64,000 bases of DNA from Gryganskiella cystojenkinii (taxonomy: Eukaryota > Mortierellomycota > Mortierellomycetes > Mortierellales > Mortierellaceae): NCBI GenBank assembly GCA_015852425.1, contig JAAAIG010000033.1:1-64000 (forward strand). Direction: 5' to 3'. The translations under genes and the position numbers were made by a program. Numbering within the stretch: the stretch's first letter is position 1; each line of letters opens with the position of its first letter. Of this stretch, positions 10,895 through 24,323 are shown in pieces. Below the pieces are notes generated by a model. The model saw only the letters and a list, made by a program, of their open reading frames with translations, was not told where the DNA came from and did not search any database.

Positions 10895-11353
10895 GTTGGG
10901 GTGTGGAGGTGGTATTGCAGAGTGAGTATATGAATGTAAGAGTGCGTGTATCAAAAAAGGAGAAGAAAGAACATGTGTGCGGATATGTAAAAGAGGAGCT
11001 GGCTCTTTTTATCCCCAAACCGCGACACGGAATTTCCTTCGTGTGTCCAGCACACACGTGATCATCGTCATCTGGCGGCACTCTTTCGCATGGAAACCAT
11101 TGTTGTTGTTTGTTGTTGCTGTTATTCGTTGCCACCATTTCCTTCTTCTTCAACTCCCATCAGAACATCAGCAGAGAAACCACATCAGCGACCAATCCCA
11201 CCGTGTAAAAAAGACAATCACATTATACCCATCCACCCTATATCATCCCATCCATCTCTCCACCCACTCTTGGACGCACGCACGCACACACACTCTCTCT
11301 CTCCAACACCGAATCGATAAAAAAAACAAAGTCTTCCCCCTCCACACACGGTC
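10895..11353. promoter_or_regulatory. Divergent promoter, NmrA-like (-) / CHMP7-like (+)
   Basis: These 459 bases must drive both genes. A CACGTG sits at 11055-11060 (GATCACGTG on the minus strand). A pyrimidine-rich, CA-repeat-bearing leader (about 11210-11310) precedes the CHMP7 ATG at 11354. Confidence 0.55.
11055..11060. promoter_or_regulatory. CACGTG element
   Basis: E-box of the bHLH (Cbf1-type) kind in the divergent promoter, 161 bases before the NmrA-like start and 294 before the CHMP7-like start. Confidence 0.45.
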
Positions 11354-14098
11354 ATGTCAAAGGCGCCATCCTCCCCTGGCGAAAGAGACATTTACCGCTG
11401 GAGACAAACTCAACAGCAACCACAGAGCCCTCATCAAACACAGCCACGGGCTACTACTACCTATGATAATAACCATCAACAGTCGTATTATCAATACCGA
11501 CCACAGTCTACTCCTTCTGCTCAACAACAACAACAACATCACTCGACCTCCCCCTACTCCTCAATAACAACAACTTCACCCCTGGAATTTGCCATGTTGC
11601 CTCCCAAATCCACTCGTCAACTCTCTTTACAAACATACCTGGCCACCTACCCAGAATGGTCCAGTGCCACGCGCCTCGTCTCGCTCTACTCCGAATTCGA
11701 AAAGCTCAAAGAGACCAATCCGTACGGATACGAGGCGAATGTGAATTGGTGGCGGACCGTAATCATGGGTGCCTCCAGGAACGGTCTCTTGTCCATGTAC
11801 CGTCCTTGTTCACCCCCAATGTCCCCCTCAACAAGTCCCGCGGCTTCGATCACAGGGTCTTCGACCACAGGTGTCACAGAACAAATATTTGAACCAACAG
11901 GAACCGCGATCGGGATATTAGAGCTCGATTTGGATCATCTGTCGTACAAGTTTCTCAAGAATGGAAGTCGACCCCATTCTCTGGCCGCAGTTCTTTCAGA
12001 AATGACACAGATGGGCGATGTCGTTCCAAGATCAGAGTTTTTACCCTGGGCTGGAGTCGGTTGGAAGGGCTGGATCTTTCACAAGGTCGTCAAGGCACCG
12101 TTGTTGTGGAGTCTGAAACAGCTCTCACTCTCAGATTCTACCCCATCTTCACCCTCTTATGCCGCTTCTCCGACCTTGGCCTCGACCGGAATCGCCCAGA
12201 TGGGGAGTCCCAATTCCGGATCCAGTAGTGTCATGAAGGGCTCAGGAGGTCTCGGTGCGAGCTCTATCTCGTCTAATTCCGGACTTGGATCGTCTGCGTC
12301 CTCAGGATCCAGTGGCACACCACGCGATACCTATGTCGTTCTTCCCTTTGTCCAAGAAGCCGCAGTAAGGATCTTAAAGCTGCAACAGGACTCAACTAGC
12401 TACAGAGCTTCGGACAACCTGATGACGTTTGCAGAGTTTCGGGAAAAGTTCTCAAGGACTGCATTGTTGCCGATTCGAGGAAAGCTTGTCAATGACGGAT
12501 CCATGATCATCTTGACGGATCGAGATCTCGAGATTTTGATCCGTTATCTTCAGCACGAGATGAAAGTTTTGGTAACTGGGAAACTCGACGCATCTAAATA
12601 TGACAACGAATTGCAGGACAATGAGTTGGTAAGTGAAGAAGCACCTCATGGACTTATACTGGGTAGGAGACTGAAAGAAATTTTTTTCATGTGTACTGTA
12701 TCCTTGCCAAACCTCTCACCAGATTTTATCTCATTCTTACTTTTTTCGTAGGTAATCAAGTTTGCGACCAAAGATGCGATTCGAGATAAATCACGGCAGG
12801 AGGTCACGCAAGCGGATCGCGGCATTATTGAACTCCGAGAAACTTGTAAACGGCTAGATAAACAAGTTCAGGATCTGGAGCAGAACATTGCAGAGTAAGC
12901 CTTATCACAATGATAGTTCGCGTTCATTTTGATCCTCACTAGCATTTTTATTTCATTTTATTTTTATATGCAAGGGAACTTATATTTTGCACCTGCTAGA
13001 TTGACAGAGAAGGCCAGGGCGTGTGTGAGACGGAACCAAAGACTACAGGCAACCTACGCTCTTAAAAGACGAAAGAACCTCGAAGATGTTCTCAACAAGC
13101 GGATCAAGTCTCTGGAGACCATCTCTTCAATTCTTTTCCGAATTCAGTCCTCCGAGACCGATGCCGAGATCTTGCAGTCCTACAAACTCGGTGCAAACAC
13201 TTTGGCGACCGTGATGTCGACCCGTGGCGAGGACGGCACAGAATTGCTGTCGAAGGACAGTGTCGAGTCGACCATGGATCGACTTGCAGACGTATTTGCA
13301 GATCAAGAGGAGGTCGACGAGGCGCTAAGTTTGGGTACGGAGAGTCTGCTCGAAAGTTCTCTTCCTGGTGGAGCTGTGGACGAGGACGAGTTGATGGCTG
13401 AGTTGGATGCCTTGGCGACCGAATCCACCACTACAACCGCGAAACAAGTTCCCAACAGGGCCAGGAACACGCCACCACTAGCAAATAATGGAGCAGCTGC
13501 AGCATCAACAACAGCAACAGACGCCAAAAGCTCGGTCGGAAAGAGGGTTGCAGATATACCCGAGGAGGCTGCCTATGTGGCGACGAAACAGAGAAAGGTC
13601 AGCCAGGCGTCCATTCAACCACAACGCGGCAACAGCACCGATTCCGCCGCCAGCACTTCAACCACATCTGCTGTTACGGTGCCCGTACCGGCGTCAGGAT
13701 CTGTATCTGGGGATGAAGTCTCGTCCTCCTCCTCTGTCTCGATTCCAACCAGTAACTCCGACAGGACCGCCGAGGTCGCCGAACTACATCAGATGATCGT
13801 CGACACCCATGAGCACGTCCCTACAGCTGTTGAAACGCCTCAAAGTTCAGTCGCGATGGAGGGTCTTGTCACTCCCGCAGCATCGACTTCTTCGGCCTCC
13901 TTGAGTCCATTACAAACGCCATCTCAAGAAGTTGAGGGCTTGTCGTCACAGGAGGAGCGTGACTTGCAAGACATGTTGGCCGAATTGGAAGATATCCATG
14001 CTCCTGAAGATTCAATTACGGAGCTCGAATCGAAAGAGAGTGAGGAGGGCTCGACCAGCTCGAAGCCTCGCAAAGAAAGCCGGATGATGGAAGCTTAA
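11354..14098 (+). CDS. CHMP7: CHMP7-like ESCRT-III/II hybrid protein
   Basis: The model joins 11354..12628, 12752..12894 and 13000..14098 and gives 838 residues. The N-terminal part resembles the ESCRT-II-like winged-helix half of CHMP7 (WSSATRLVSLYSEFEKLKET near residue 105, and LILTDRDLEILIRYLQHE-type sequence near 390). The second and third exons carry the Snf7 core with its basic helix (RVRRNQ-like ARACVRRNQRLQATYALKRR) and the following acidic helices (about 430-600). CHMP7/Chm7 acts at the nuclear envelope in resealing and surveillance and nucleates ESCRT-III filaments. A Ser/Gly-rich insert (about 265-325) splits the N-terminal half, and the last 240 residues are low-complexity. The third exon begins at 13000 because the earlier candidate AG at 12975 would lead into a stop. 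Confidence 0.85.
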
Positions 14099-14545
14099 AA
14101 ACTGTTAAAAACTGCCGAAAAACTGTTTTTGCTTGCACCCCCGTAGCGAAATCTGATAACGTGTAGTCTCGCCTTTCTCTCTCTCTCTCTCTCTCTCCTC
14201 TCGACACTCTTCTCCGACTCCACACTGGTGCAGAAACACGTTACTTTTTTATTCGACCCTTTTGTTTTAGTTCGTCAATTTTTGTAAATTTTAATTTTCT
14301 CAAACACAAACACACATCCTCTCTTTACCATTATGGTCTCAGTACCATTCGTCTGTCCTTGTATTGCACTTTTGCGCCTCCTTGATGCAACCCTTTTTCT
14401 TTTGTGTAGAATTTTTATTTGTAAACTTGTATTAGTTTTTGAAAAAGAAAAAAAGAAAAAAGAAAGGGCACAACAGAGACCTTTGGGAATATTTGTCTAG
14501 AAAAAAAACATGATCGTTTGATATTGAGCCACAGAAGTAACGCTC
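14099..14545. other. Convergent 3' intergenic region with (TC)n
   Basis: Region between the stops of the CHMP7-like gene and the RhoGEF gene. It contains a TC dinucleotide run at 14176-14197 and AT-rich sequence with A-tracts near 14440-14465 that would serve 3' end formation. No coding sequence seen. Confidence 0.5.
14176..14197 (+). repeat. (TC)n microsatellite
   Basis: Eleven TC units in the 3' intergenic region. Confidence 0.9.
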
Positions 14546-17500
14546 TCAATTCTCCTCACTCTCGTCCTCTGTACCCTCCTTCGCCTCCTCTTCTGCCACT
14601 TCTTCTTCTTCTTCCTCGTACAAGTCCCCTCCGATAACATCGGTCGTGGTCAGAGCCGAGGCGGGGCATCGTTCTATTGTCATCGGTGACAGACTCATCA
14701 CAGACCGTCGTCTCAACGCAGTCGTTGGTGAGCGTATCATGATCTTGAACTTTTGAGAGGCCGAGTGTGTAAATGTCTGTAGAACAGACAATGACTTTCT
14801 TCTCTCTTGATGATCCGCTAGAGTAGTCGGACTCTTGGTATTGATGTTGTTATGTGATGATGAAGAAATCGGAGTCATGGTCAGCGTCGATGGCCGACTG
14901 TTCACAGGAAAGGATTTCGACCGCGTGACAGTCGCACCCGGCGTAGGACCAATTTGGAAAGAAGGTCCCGGATCATGAGGACTTGAACTCTGACCAGTTG
15001 GAACTGAAACCGGACAATCGTTCATATGTGCCAGATGATTGGGCTGATCCGTGACCGATAGCGTATTCGAGTAGATAGAAGATGAGGTCGAGGCAATACT
15101 CGTGATCGAGACTGAAGGCGTGAGCGTCAATCGCGGTGCTACAGAAGATTGAGAGCAAGTGGATGGTGAAGAAGAGAAGAACAGGTGCTCCTTCTCACTG
15201 GATTTGTGGATAAAAATCAGACTGGAATCCGAGTCTGTGGATTGACTTGTACTCGCCGACAGCGTTCTCGAGTGCATTGGCGGAGTATCACCGTCATGAC
15301 TATCATAAGTACCTCCCTGTGATGATGGCGCTGGGGCGGTAGGAGAAAGCGGCATGGGGACCATATGTGGAGACGATGCCACAGGTCGATCCACGGTCAC
15401 TTGGCTAGAATTTTGTGGCTTGAAGTTCGATCGTCGTCTCCACAGACCCATGGAACTCGAAGAAGATGAGGTCGGAGAGCTCCAGTTCATTTGGTCCCTG
15501 GGCTCTGTCCCTGGTGTGAGTAACGAGTTGGTCTGGTTCTCGTTTTCACCTGTTCCAGTTAAAGAATGAGCCGGTTGCGTTGCAGACGAAGGAGAAGTTC
15601 CGAGTTGAGAAAGACCACTACCGTGACTATGACTCTTGCTCAGATGGGTCAATCGACCCATAGCGGACCAAATCTTGTCGATACCATGGTTGTGACTGTT
15701 TTCTCTTGATAAGGAACCTTTAGTTTGAGTGCTTTGGTGCGGATCACATTCTCCAGTGCTGTGGCTATTGTTGCTGTTGGTGGTGACCAAAGTCGTGGAT
15801 CTTGACACAGCTGGCGAAGTGCTAGACGATTCTTTGGAACCCTCACCGTCGATGTTACCAATCTGGACCGATCTCCTGACTGATAGTCGACGCGATTGAG
15901 CACACTCGGCAGCGCTATTCAAGGAATAAAGCGTGTCTCCGTTAGCGTTATCTTGTCGCATCGAATTCGATCTCGCCACCAGGAAGGGTGGTGCAGTTGT
16001 TGTCGACGATTGGAGGGTCGAGATCTCTTGATGACTTTGACTGGTCTTGATCCTCCCACCGAAACCAGCACCGGCTGTCCTGGGTTTGGTCGACAGCGGA
16101 GACGACAGCAAGGGGCTCGTGTTGTGATGGAATGAGGACGCGCGTCTCTCAAATAGTTGAGCGCACGCCTTGACCGAGATACGTTGGTGTAAGCCGTCAT
16201 GATTTTCTTGTTGGAAATGGTCAGAATTTTGGAAGAGTTCGTTGTTCATCGAGGATCGACGATAATGGTTATTCGGCTGAGAACTGCTTCCCGGGTGTTG
16301 AATTTCCGGAGAGTTCTTGCGGAAGTTTAAAGCCAGAGTCGCAGCGATGGCTGCTGTGGCCGAGCTTCTTCGCCGGTCCCAGTCTGTAGTTAAAAGGAAA
16401 TTAAAGCAAAGGAATGATGATGTTGAGCAGAAAGATAGACAGGAACCCTCTTCCTGGTCAAAAGCATGTAAACTTACCGCTCCTCTCCTGTTGAATAGTT
16501 CCCATCCCATTACTGGGAGAGAGATTTTTCGTTCCCGAATCCCGTCTTCTCAGAATCCGACTTGTAAGCGAGGTACTCGACGACCCCGAGGACCTCAACA
16601 CCGTTGACGTGTCCGTGGGACCACCCTCAAAATCTTCTTCATTCGTCAGAGATCGCGCCATACCGGAAACCATGCCCGACTGGGAAGGAGAGTTCCCAGC
16701 AGATGGTACGAACGGGGACGGAAGACCATGCCTTGAGGAGGACGACAGCGACGGAAACGGTGACAGAGCCGATGCGGACGGCAATGAGGGTGAATGACCC
16801 ATCAGTGGAGTGCCATAGGGAGTTCCTGTGTTCGTGGTCGACACCGAGGTCGGGGTGGTGGTCCAAATATTCTCAGTCGAGATATCTTTGAACATGTTCT
16901 GGACCAACGTCCTTTGGTTGGGTTTAATCCCGCCGCCGCTGGTACTCGAAGACGCAAAGACCCTTGTAACATCGAAAGAGTGCGTCCGCTGTCGATTCTC
17001 GGAGAGGAGCCATGGAGCCACAGGGCTAGAAGGATATAAATGATTCACTGATGGATACTGTTGTTGGTGATAGAGCTGTTGCTGTTGGAACTGGAGATGA
17101 TGCGTTGGGTGGTGGTGATGCTGCGGATTTTGGTGAGGACGGACAGACCGAGACGCTGACCGGGATGGAGACGAATGAGTCGGTGAATCCAGTGATGGTA
17201 CCTGGTATGAATCACCAGCCATTCCACCAACAATCCGAGGGCTATTTCCAACATTAGCATTTGTTTTGAGTGCGCCAGGCTGCGAAGACGAACTGGATTC
17301 ATTGATCAAAGGTGAGAGGAGTCGTGATTCTTTTGAATCGCAGTTATCTTCTGTGGCGCCAGTTTGATTCCCACGATTGTTCCATCTCTCAGGGTCCAAA
17401 GACGACGTCGTCGTGCAACCAGGTCCAAAATTGAACGTCGTACTCGTCAGCTGTGGTGATGAGAGTGCAGACGAGTTCTCGGACCAAGGCGACGATGGAT

Positions 17501-20500
17501 TCGAAGGCGAGTGTAAAAAATGATGCTGATAATGCTGGGGGAGATGCTGGTAATGGCGCGACGACAATACCGATCGGACCTGAGCTTTACTCATCCTCCA
17601 GGGCAATGAAGATGTCAATGTCTGAAAGGCCGCCAAACCGATAGGTAACTGCGCATAGGCCATCTTGGCAGCTTGAATCTGAATCCGAAGGTTCCTCATC
17701 CAAATCTCTTGCTCTTCTTCATCCTTGGCTCCGAAATCGATGCGGAACTGGTCAAACATCAGACTCCATCCAAAGCGGGTGTACCCTAAAGTAACAATGA
17801 AATAGTTAGGTGTGTGCAAGAAAACGAAAACATTTGTCAATTTTGCAAAAGTATGAACTTAAAAATCACTTACCATCCAACTTGGTGGTTTCTTGCAGCT
17901 CACATAGTCGAAGTGGAAGCCACTGTCGAGGCTCGTACAGACTTGCCTTCTTGGCCTTGACCACCAGCAACATGGTCTCGAACAAGAAACAGCCATAGTA
18001 CTTTAGCCGTATCGGGATCTCGGGTATCAAGACGAATTCCAACGCTCCAGCCAACAAGATCGATCCTAACGAACCAACGAACGCGCGTGTCAACGGACTT
18101 GGGATGACTCCATCAGCCCCCAGACCATGATCGAAGTAATCTCCACCATGAGACATACCAGCAGGACTGTGCACCGCCATGCCACCACCACCAGAACCAC
18201 CACCGTTTGCCTGGGTTGTATTATCGCCCCCCATTGAAGCTTGAGGTGGATGAACTCGAAGGACTTCGCCTCCGTTATGACTGGAATAACTGTTGTGCGG
18301 GTCCGTTCCATTGCTACCTGCACTTCCCATGGCGACCGCGGAAAAGACGTACTTCTTGGGCAAGTTTGTCTCGGCCAGTTTTTTCAAGAACTGCTCGGTC
18401 AACAACTTTCTTTCAACTCTCTTCTGGGTTTCATCCAGATCATGTGCAAGATCCCGCATGCGATTATGTGTGTCCGTGACGTATGCGTATTCTGGGTCCT
18501 GTATGTTGGTGAGTCGCAAGACTTCCTTGAGCAAAAGAGGGTACCGACAAACCCGTTGAATTGGCTTGATCAACAGATCTTTGAGATCCGCGCGGACTTT
18601 AGGTCGATTCTGTTGAGCCATTAGATCGGTGCTCTCGCGTTGCAGGACGGCAAGATGGGTCGCGTTCGCGTACTTGTTAAGGGCTTTGATGGTTCGCATT
18701 CGATGTTCGCAAAAGTCGTCGTACCAGTCCTGGTCATTGCACTGTGATGTATAAGGCAGTTACAGTAAAATACAGATATGCATGTTTCATGTTAGTTGTT
18801 ATGAAGGTAAAAATATTCTCGTCCGTATTTGAAAAATATAAATGATAACATACCAAAGTCTCGAAAGCCTCTGCGAGAGTTTTGTAAACACTCAGAGGTG
18901 CCTGTGCCCTCTCGGGTGCACAGATTATATTGCCTTCTAGCACTGTAAGGAACCGGCGATGGGTCAAGAGGAGTTCTGCAGCACAGTTAATCAAGCAGGT
19001 ATGGATCTTTAGTGGGAACCAGCTTTTCGATTTCAAGACTTTGAGGTGAACCTAATTTTGGAGCAAAAAAATCGAACATCCAGAATACTGTTTGGTCAAT
19101 TATCCTTGACCCTCTTTAAGGAAAGTAAAAGTTCGGGGCCAAACGGATCCAAGCTTACGTGAATCAATATATCGAGGTCGTTGACATAGCTCATCTCCGT
19201 CGAAACAAGTTCGCGAAGCGCATGCGATCTCTTGACGAATCGCTTGCTCTCGCTCGTTGCATCTGTCTGAGGTCCTGAAACCATGACTGAGGCCGAGGTC
19301 TGATCCAAAGTAGAACCAACGCCTGCTGTATCAGGAGTCGACAAGGTTGAATCCGGGTGATAGGGAAGTTGAGGTACGTCGAGTTGAGCATTGATGATGG
19401 CGCTGCTTGGTCTTGTCAAGATGGCGCTGGTGGAGAGAGCCTTGGTCGGACTAGAAATTCCAGTTTGTAAGGTATCATCCGTTGTTGTGAGTTCTTGTAA
19501 GATGCTGTCGATGGCCAATCGATCCTTGTCCGAAACTTGAAGCTGATAATCCGTCATATCGCTAGGAGAGATCTGCCCGGATTTGATCACCATGCTTCCG
19601 CTGGCACCACCAAGACTCGGTGTACTGGTCGCGTCCACGCCGCTGTCAGAGCTGACAATAGATCCGGGTCCCACAACTGTAGTATTCTCGTTGTTGGCGA
19701 CAGCCATGTCCTGAATCATGATCACAGGCTTTGCCGTCGTTTTGATTGGCATCGCCGCTGAATTGGTCTGAATCTCTGGGAGTCGGAGGACCTTTGCGTC
19801 TGGTTTGTTAATTCGACGTGCCTGAAGACTCAAGAGCTCCTTCTTAGAAGAGTTAAAGCTGAGAGATGGTCGATGTGCCAAAGTGCTACTGCCGCAACTC
19901 TCGCTTCTGCGAAGTCGTTGTTGACCCTTGCGACGATGGTGTCGCTCAGTCGTGACAGTGGTGGAGTTCGATGATGATGACTCGGCCAGGCCCGGTTTCT
20001 TCTCTGCTTCCTGTGTCGATCCTTGGCTCTCCTTGCATCGATGAGCATACAATTGACTCTTCTGGGTTTGACCCGTTAAGGCTTTGATGATATCTGAAGT
20101 AATAAAATCTTGGTCAGAACCCGTAGAGGTCGTGGTGGCGGTGCTGCTGCATCGGGTATGGTGCAATGGATCCAAGGGTGAAAGCGAGTTGGCGTCCATG
20201 ACTTTGCCAGTATGGTGTGAACGCGTGGAGTTGTAAGGCAAACTGTGGTGATGGTTGTGACGATGCTGTTTCGATCGAGCCATGATACGTCTCTCTGTGG
20301 GACTCTTGCGCAAAGGGAACCGGAACGAGTCGAGCCGTTTGTGTGACGAGGACGATGATGTGGAGGATGATGAAGAGGGACCATCAAGGTTGGGGTCAAC
20401 AGAGAGAAAGAGGGGCAGTGGCAGTTGTTGCTCTTTCTCGGCAGGCGATTCAATGGTTGCTGTGATAGCAACAAGTTGCGAGTCCTGGTTGGTCACTGAT

Positions 20501-23001
20501 TGCGGCGCTGATGGCGTTATTTCAATGGAATCATTCCTCCGATCAGTTATACCGCCCTTTGGTTGCTGAGGATGATCACTCTCACAGTTCTCTTGCACCA
20601 AGCTCTTCTCCGACAGACTCGTAATGGCCATCTTTGATTCGCCCATCTCTTCTTTGTATGTAGAGAGATTTTGTTGTTGATGATTGACACGCTGCTCGCT
20701 TGGTCCTTGACCGTCGATGCATGCCTTGTTGGGGATATTGTATTCTTCGATGCAAGTTTTGGTTTCGATGTCCAGATCCCAGCGAAAGACTCCGAAAGCT
20801 TGAGGTATTGGTGGTAACGGCTTTTCGGTCTGACCAGGCTCTAAACCTTGATAAACATGTTGATCATGTCGTTGTTGTCTCTTTGCATCAGAAAAAGATC
20901 GAACGAGAGGCAGGGGTTTCATGTCCAAGTACCGCGCAAACTTGGGTGTCGTCTGTCTTCGTTGACGGAGAAGCTCTGAGGTCCTGTTGCTGCCGGTACC
21001 CTTCCTTCTGAGGGTGGAGCGTCTTCGAAGAGGCAGGGTTTGAATCTCGTCCGCGGCGACTTTTCGACTCCGTGGTGCTGGTCGAGAACGAGATGATCCT
21101 GTGGGTAAAAGGCTTTTGAGTTTGTAGCTCTTCTTTTCTTGTTGTAGACTATGCCGGGTTTGCATTTGTGAAGATAGAACCTCTCGGAGGACAGCATGCG
21201 TATCGTCGGACAGGGTCCAGCTTGCTGATGGGTTGAGTGTGCGCATGTTCATGTTGTCTGCGAGATGAGGGGTCGATGTGGAAAGTGTCGTGGTGGATGA
21301 GACGAGAAGAGAGGGTGCCGAGAAGGAAGTGGCCAAGGGTAAAGAAAAGGGGTGAGGATGGGAATCAGAATGAATACCTGTGGTAAAGACGGAAGAGGGC
21401 GGAAATTGATCGTTGCACAGAAACTTCCCACCATGATCTGGGTAGTGGTCGTTGTGCGGTTGTGGGTTGCACAGGTCATAAATTAATGGGTAGTTGGAAT
21501 CGTTGTTTCCGCTTGGCAAGTTGTTCTCTGTTCGTGTTCTTCGAATAAAAGGGTCTTGGTCGCCTGCACTACCATGCTGTCGATCCTGGGGAATGGTTGT
21601 TGGTGTAATTGCCATTGAAGAAGAGGCGAAGGGATATGCATCCCGAGAGGCAAACGAACTCATCTTGTGAACAGGTTGCCGATGGAGAGCGACGGCTGCT
21701 GCCAATTGTTGCTGTTGCTGCTGGTGGCTATTATGTTGTTGAAGATGTTGTTCCTGATATGAGCCTCGGTAGGGTCGACTGTGGGCTGCTACGACAGACG
21801 CTTGAAGCTCAGCCGTGGAAGCGCTGGATGACAACAGCGATGGCTGTCTCCTGGGAGAATCCTGACCTTGTAGAAAGGAGTCGCAGGAACGGCCCAGGGG
21901 GTACGGAGACGCAATTATAGAGCAAGGTGAGAGGGAGGCAGAAGATGAGGAGGCGTACAGGTGCGAAGGGGAAGGAGACGAGATCAAGGAAAAATAGCAC
22001 GAGGATGCTGAGGAAGAAGTGCGTGTCGAGGAAGAGCTTTTGGACGATGAGAGAAACAATGGCAAGGATGAGGGGCAAGAAAAAGAAGTAGAAGGCCCAG
22101 ATGATATCGCGGACAAGGGCAAAGATCCCGCCAAAGCAGATGTCGGTGACGAGGACAGGGACAACGCAGACAAGGAAGGCAGGGAGGGGTCTGAGGCAGG
22201 CGTATTCCGTGGGATAATGCAAGGGGGTGTAACATTGATGAGATTTGGGGACCATTCGTACTCACAATGATGATGAGGATGATTGTTTTCGTTTTCTTGG
22301 TCTTGGGTACTAGTCACCATTGGACTAGGAGGGAGTACCAAACTATGGTGATACTGTTGCTGTTGTTTGTCCTGAAAAATGGCCTCTGTTACAGTTCCAC
22401 TTCGGGAGGGGGCTGGGTCAGACGTAGCATAGTGCGATTGATGAATGGCGTGGTCGGTCTGGAACGAGAAAGGTGAGGACGATCGGTCCGCTGTCGTTGT
22501 TGTTGTTATTTTACAGGGTTTGGAAGGTGATTGTTGAAAGCGGGGATGGTGGTGGCACAAAGTTGACAAATCCTGGCGTTCTTGATGTTGTTGCTCCTGC
22601 TGCTGGGACTGGGCGGCTGCGATGATGCGCCGCACAGCTATTCGATGCGAGGCTTTCAGGGATCGTTTAGTGCTGCTAACTTTCCGTCGAAGAGAAGATG
22701 CTGTGGTCGTTGTTGGTAAGGATGTTGAGGAAGACGAGTCGATGGATGGAAAAGAGGAAGGGGCGGTGGCCAAAGTCGTTCTCTGTGGTCTAATCGGCGT
22801 CGTTATCGCAGTTGAGGGCATTAATGAAGTCGAGACTCTGCAGGAAACCCCGAGCTCGGGAGCAGAGGTATAAGCAGCAGGATAGTAATGAGACTGAACG
22901 AAGTGCCCAGCTAGTACTTTTTCATCCATTAGATCCGCTGAAGCATGGGAGGAATGTTGCTGCAGGTCGCAGCTACCGACGTTTTGTGGAGAGGCGATCA
23001 T
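14546..23001 (-). CDS. Very large RhoGEF (DH-PH) with disordered flanks
   Basis: The model is complement(join(14546..16383, 16478..17785, 17874..18741, 18854..19051, 19159..23001)) and gives 2684 residues. Four GT-AG introns are all in frame. The first 1250 residues are low-complexity (Ser, Gln, His, Pro), with scattered basic patches. The Dbl-homology domain begins near residue 1258 (ALRELVSTEMSYVNDLDILI) and includes the conserved third block IKPIQRVCRYPLLLKE at about 1405-1420. A PH domain follows at about 1560-1690 (ending EIWMRNLRIQIQAAKM), with a Gly/His-rich insert before it. The last 1000 residues are again Ser-rich and end in an acidic tract. DH-PH proteins activate Rho/Rac/Cdc42 GTPases at the membrane and control polar growth; which GTPase is unknown. 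No other catalytic domain was seen. Confidence 0.9.
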
Positions 23002-24323
23002 GGCTCAACTAGGGGCCGATGTAGAGTTTAGGAGGGTATGTACACAGGGGGAGAACGGTGTGAGGGTGGGCGACCTAAAGGTTTCGAGGGATTGAAAACG
23101 GCACGCCTTCGCTGAGGTGAGTGAGCAGTTCAGAAGGGACATGGAGACATGAACGATGGAGAACAAGGGGGAAATCCAAAAGTGAAGACGGGTATTTGAA
23201 AAGCAGAGCGTATAGCATAATTACAGAGGAATTAACAATACCTGCGTTACCTGTGTTCTTATTGCGCAAATTGCATGCATGCAACAAATAATGCAACAAT
23301 GACACGGAAAAAAGGCTTTTGGAAGAAAAGAAAAGGGCCGCCCTGGACGACAAAGTCGAATAAAAGAGAGGAAAACAGAGAAAAGGAGAACGGAAAGAGA
23401 GAGAAAAGAAAGAAAAATAAAAGAAAGGAACAGAGGTTAGACGTTGACTCCCAGGCTGTGACAACGGATAACGATCCACCTACTCATCGGTAGCAAATCG
23501 ACATCATAGCATGGTGAGAGACATCCCCACCATCCCCACTTCCACTGTTCCAGGAACGTTGGGACACTCTCTCACACACATACACAAAAGAGCCGGTCGA
23601 CACCGGAACAGGCAGGATTGATGACCGTGAGGATCGTTTGGGGAGAAATGGAAGGGGGGATACACTCCTCTTCTCTCTTTTTGTTCCTCCTTTCGTTGCT
23701 TGACTCTTTCTTTTACTTCCATGTAAATCGTTGCAAGGCAAAGCACATGATCAGAACATGATATTGGTGATTAAGTGTGGCGGTGTTATGACATAGGTAA
23801 AGAGTCTATAGGAGAAGTCTACAGTTTCACCAACGCGACTTGTGGACGTACCGCGTTTCGTTTTGTGTCCAGAGTTTCGTGAGTTTAAAAGAACAATGTT
23901 TGTCCAGGGTTCTGAGTTTCTAAGAACAATAACGTCAACAAAAAAAAAGACTTCGCTCGTCACTTTCTTTCGAAGCAATAAAGGCAATCATCACCTCTTT
24001 CTCATTCTCTATCGGTCGTGCGTAACTGAAGATGACGATTGAAAAGAGGAAAAGGAACGAAAAAAAACATAGCCAACCAACACGTCAACAATAGGCGCTG
24101 GTGCGTCATTTCCTTGGAGGTGAAGTCAAAAGTGATGCTCTCTCTTCTCCTGTCCGGACATATCTACAACCTTTCGCTCTTTTTTATTTTTTTTTGACTT
24201 CTTACACATTTTCACCGTTTCATTCTTTCTTTCACTCTTCCTTTTCTTCTCAACTTTGGCACTCCCTCCTTTCTTCTCACACACATCTCATCTCTTTAAC
24301 AAAAAAAAAAGTTCACACGCGAT
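23002..24323. promoter_or_regulatory. Divergent intergenic region, RhoGEF (-) / aquaglyceroporin (+)
   Basis: 1.3 kb without a supportable gene. Notable are a purine-rich tract on the plus strand at about 23320-23440 (long GA/AAG runs) and a pyrimidine-rich leader at about 24175-24300, ending in an A-tract just before the aquaglyceroporin ATG. Both 5' leaders probably lie here. Confidence 0.5.

Noticed and set aside
12975..12999. Earlier acceptor for the third CHMP7 exon
   Set aside because: Splicing there leads to an in-frame TAG within nine codons; the AG at 12999 restores the Snf7 helix.
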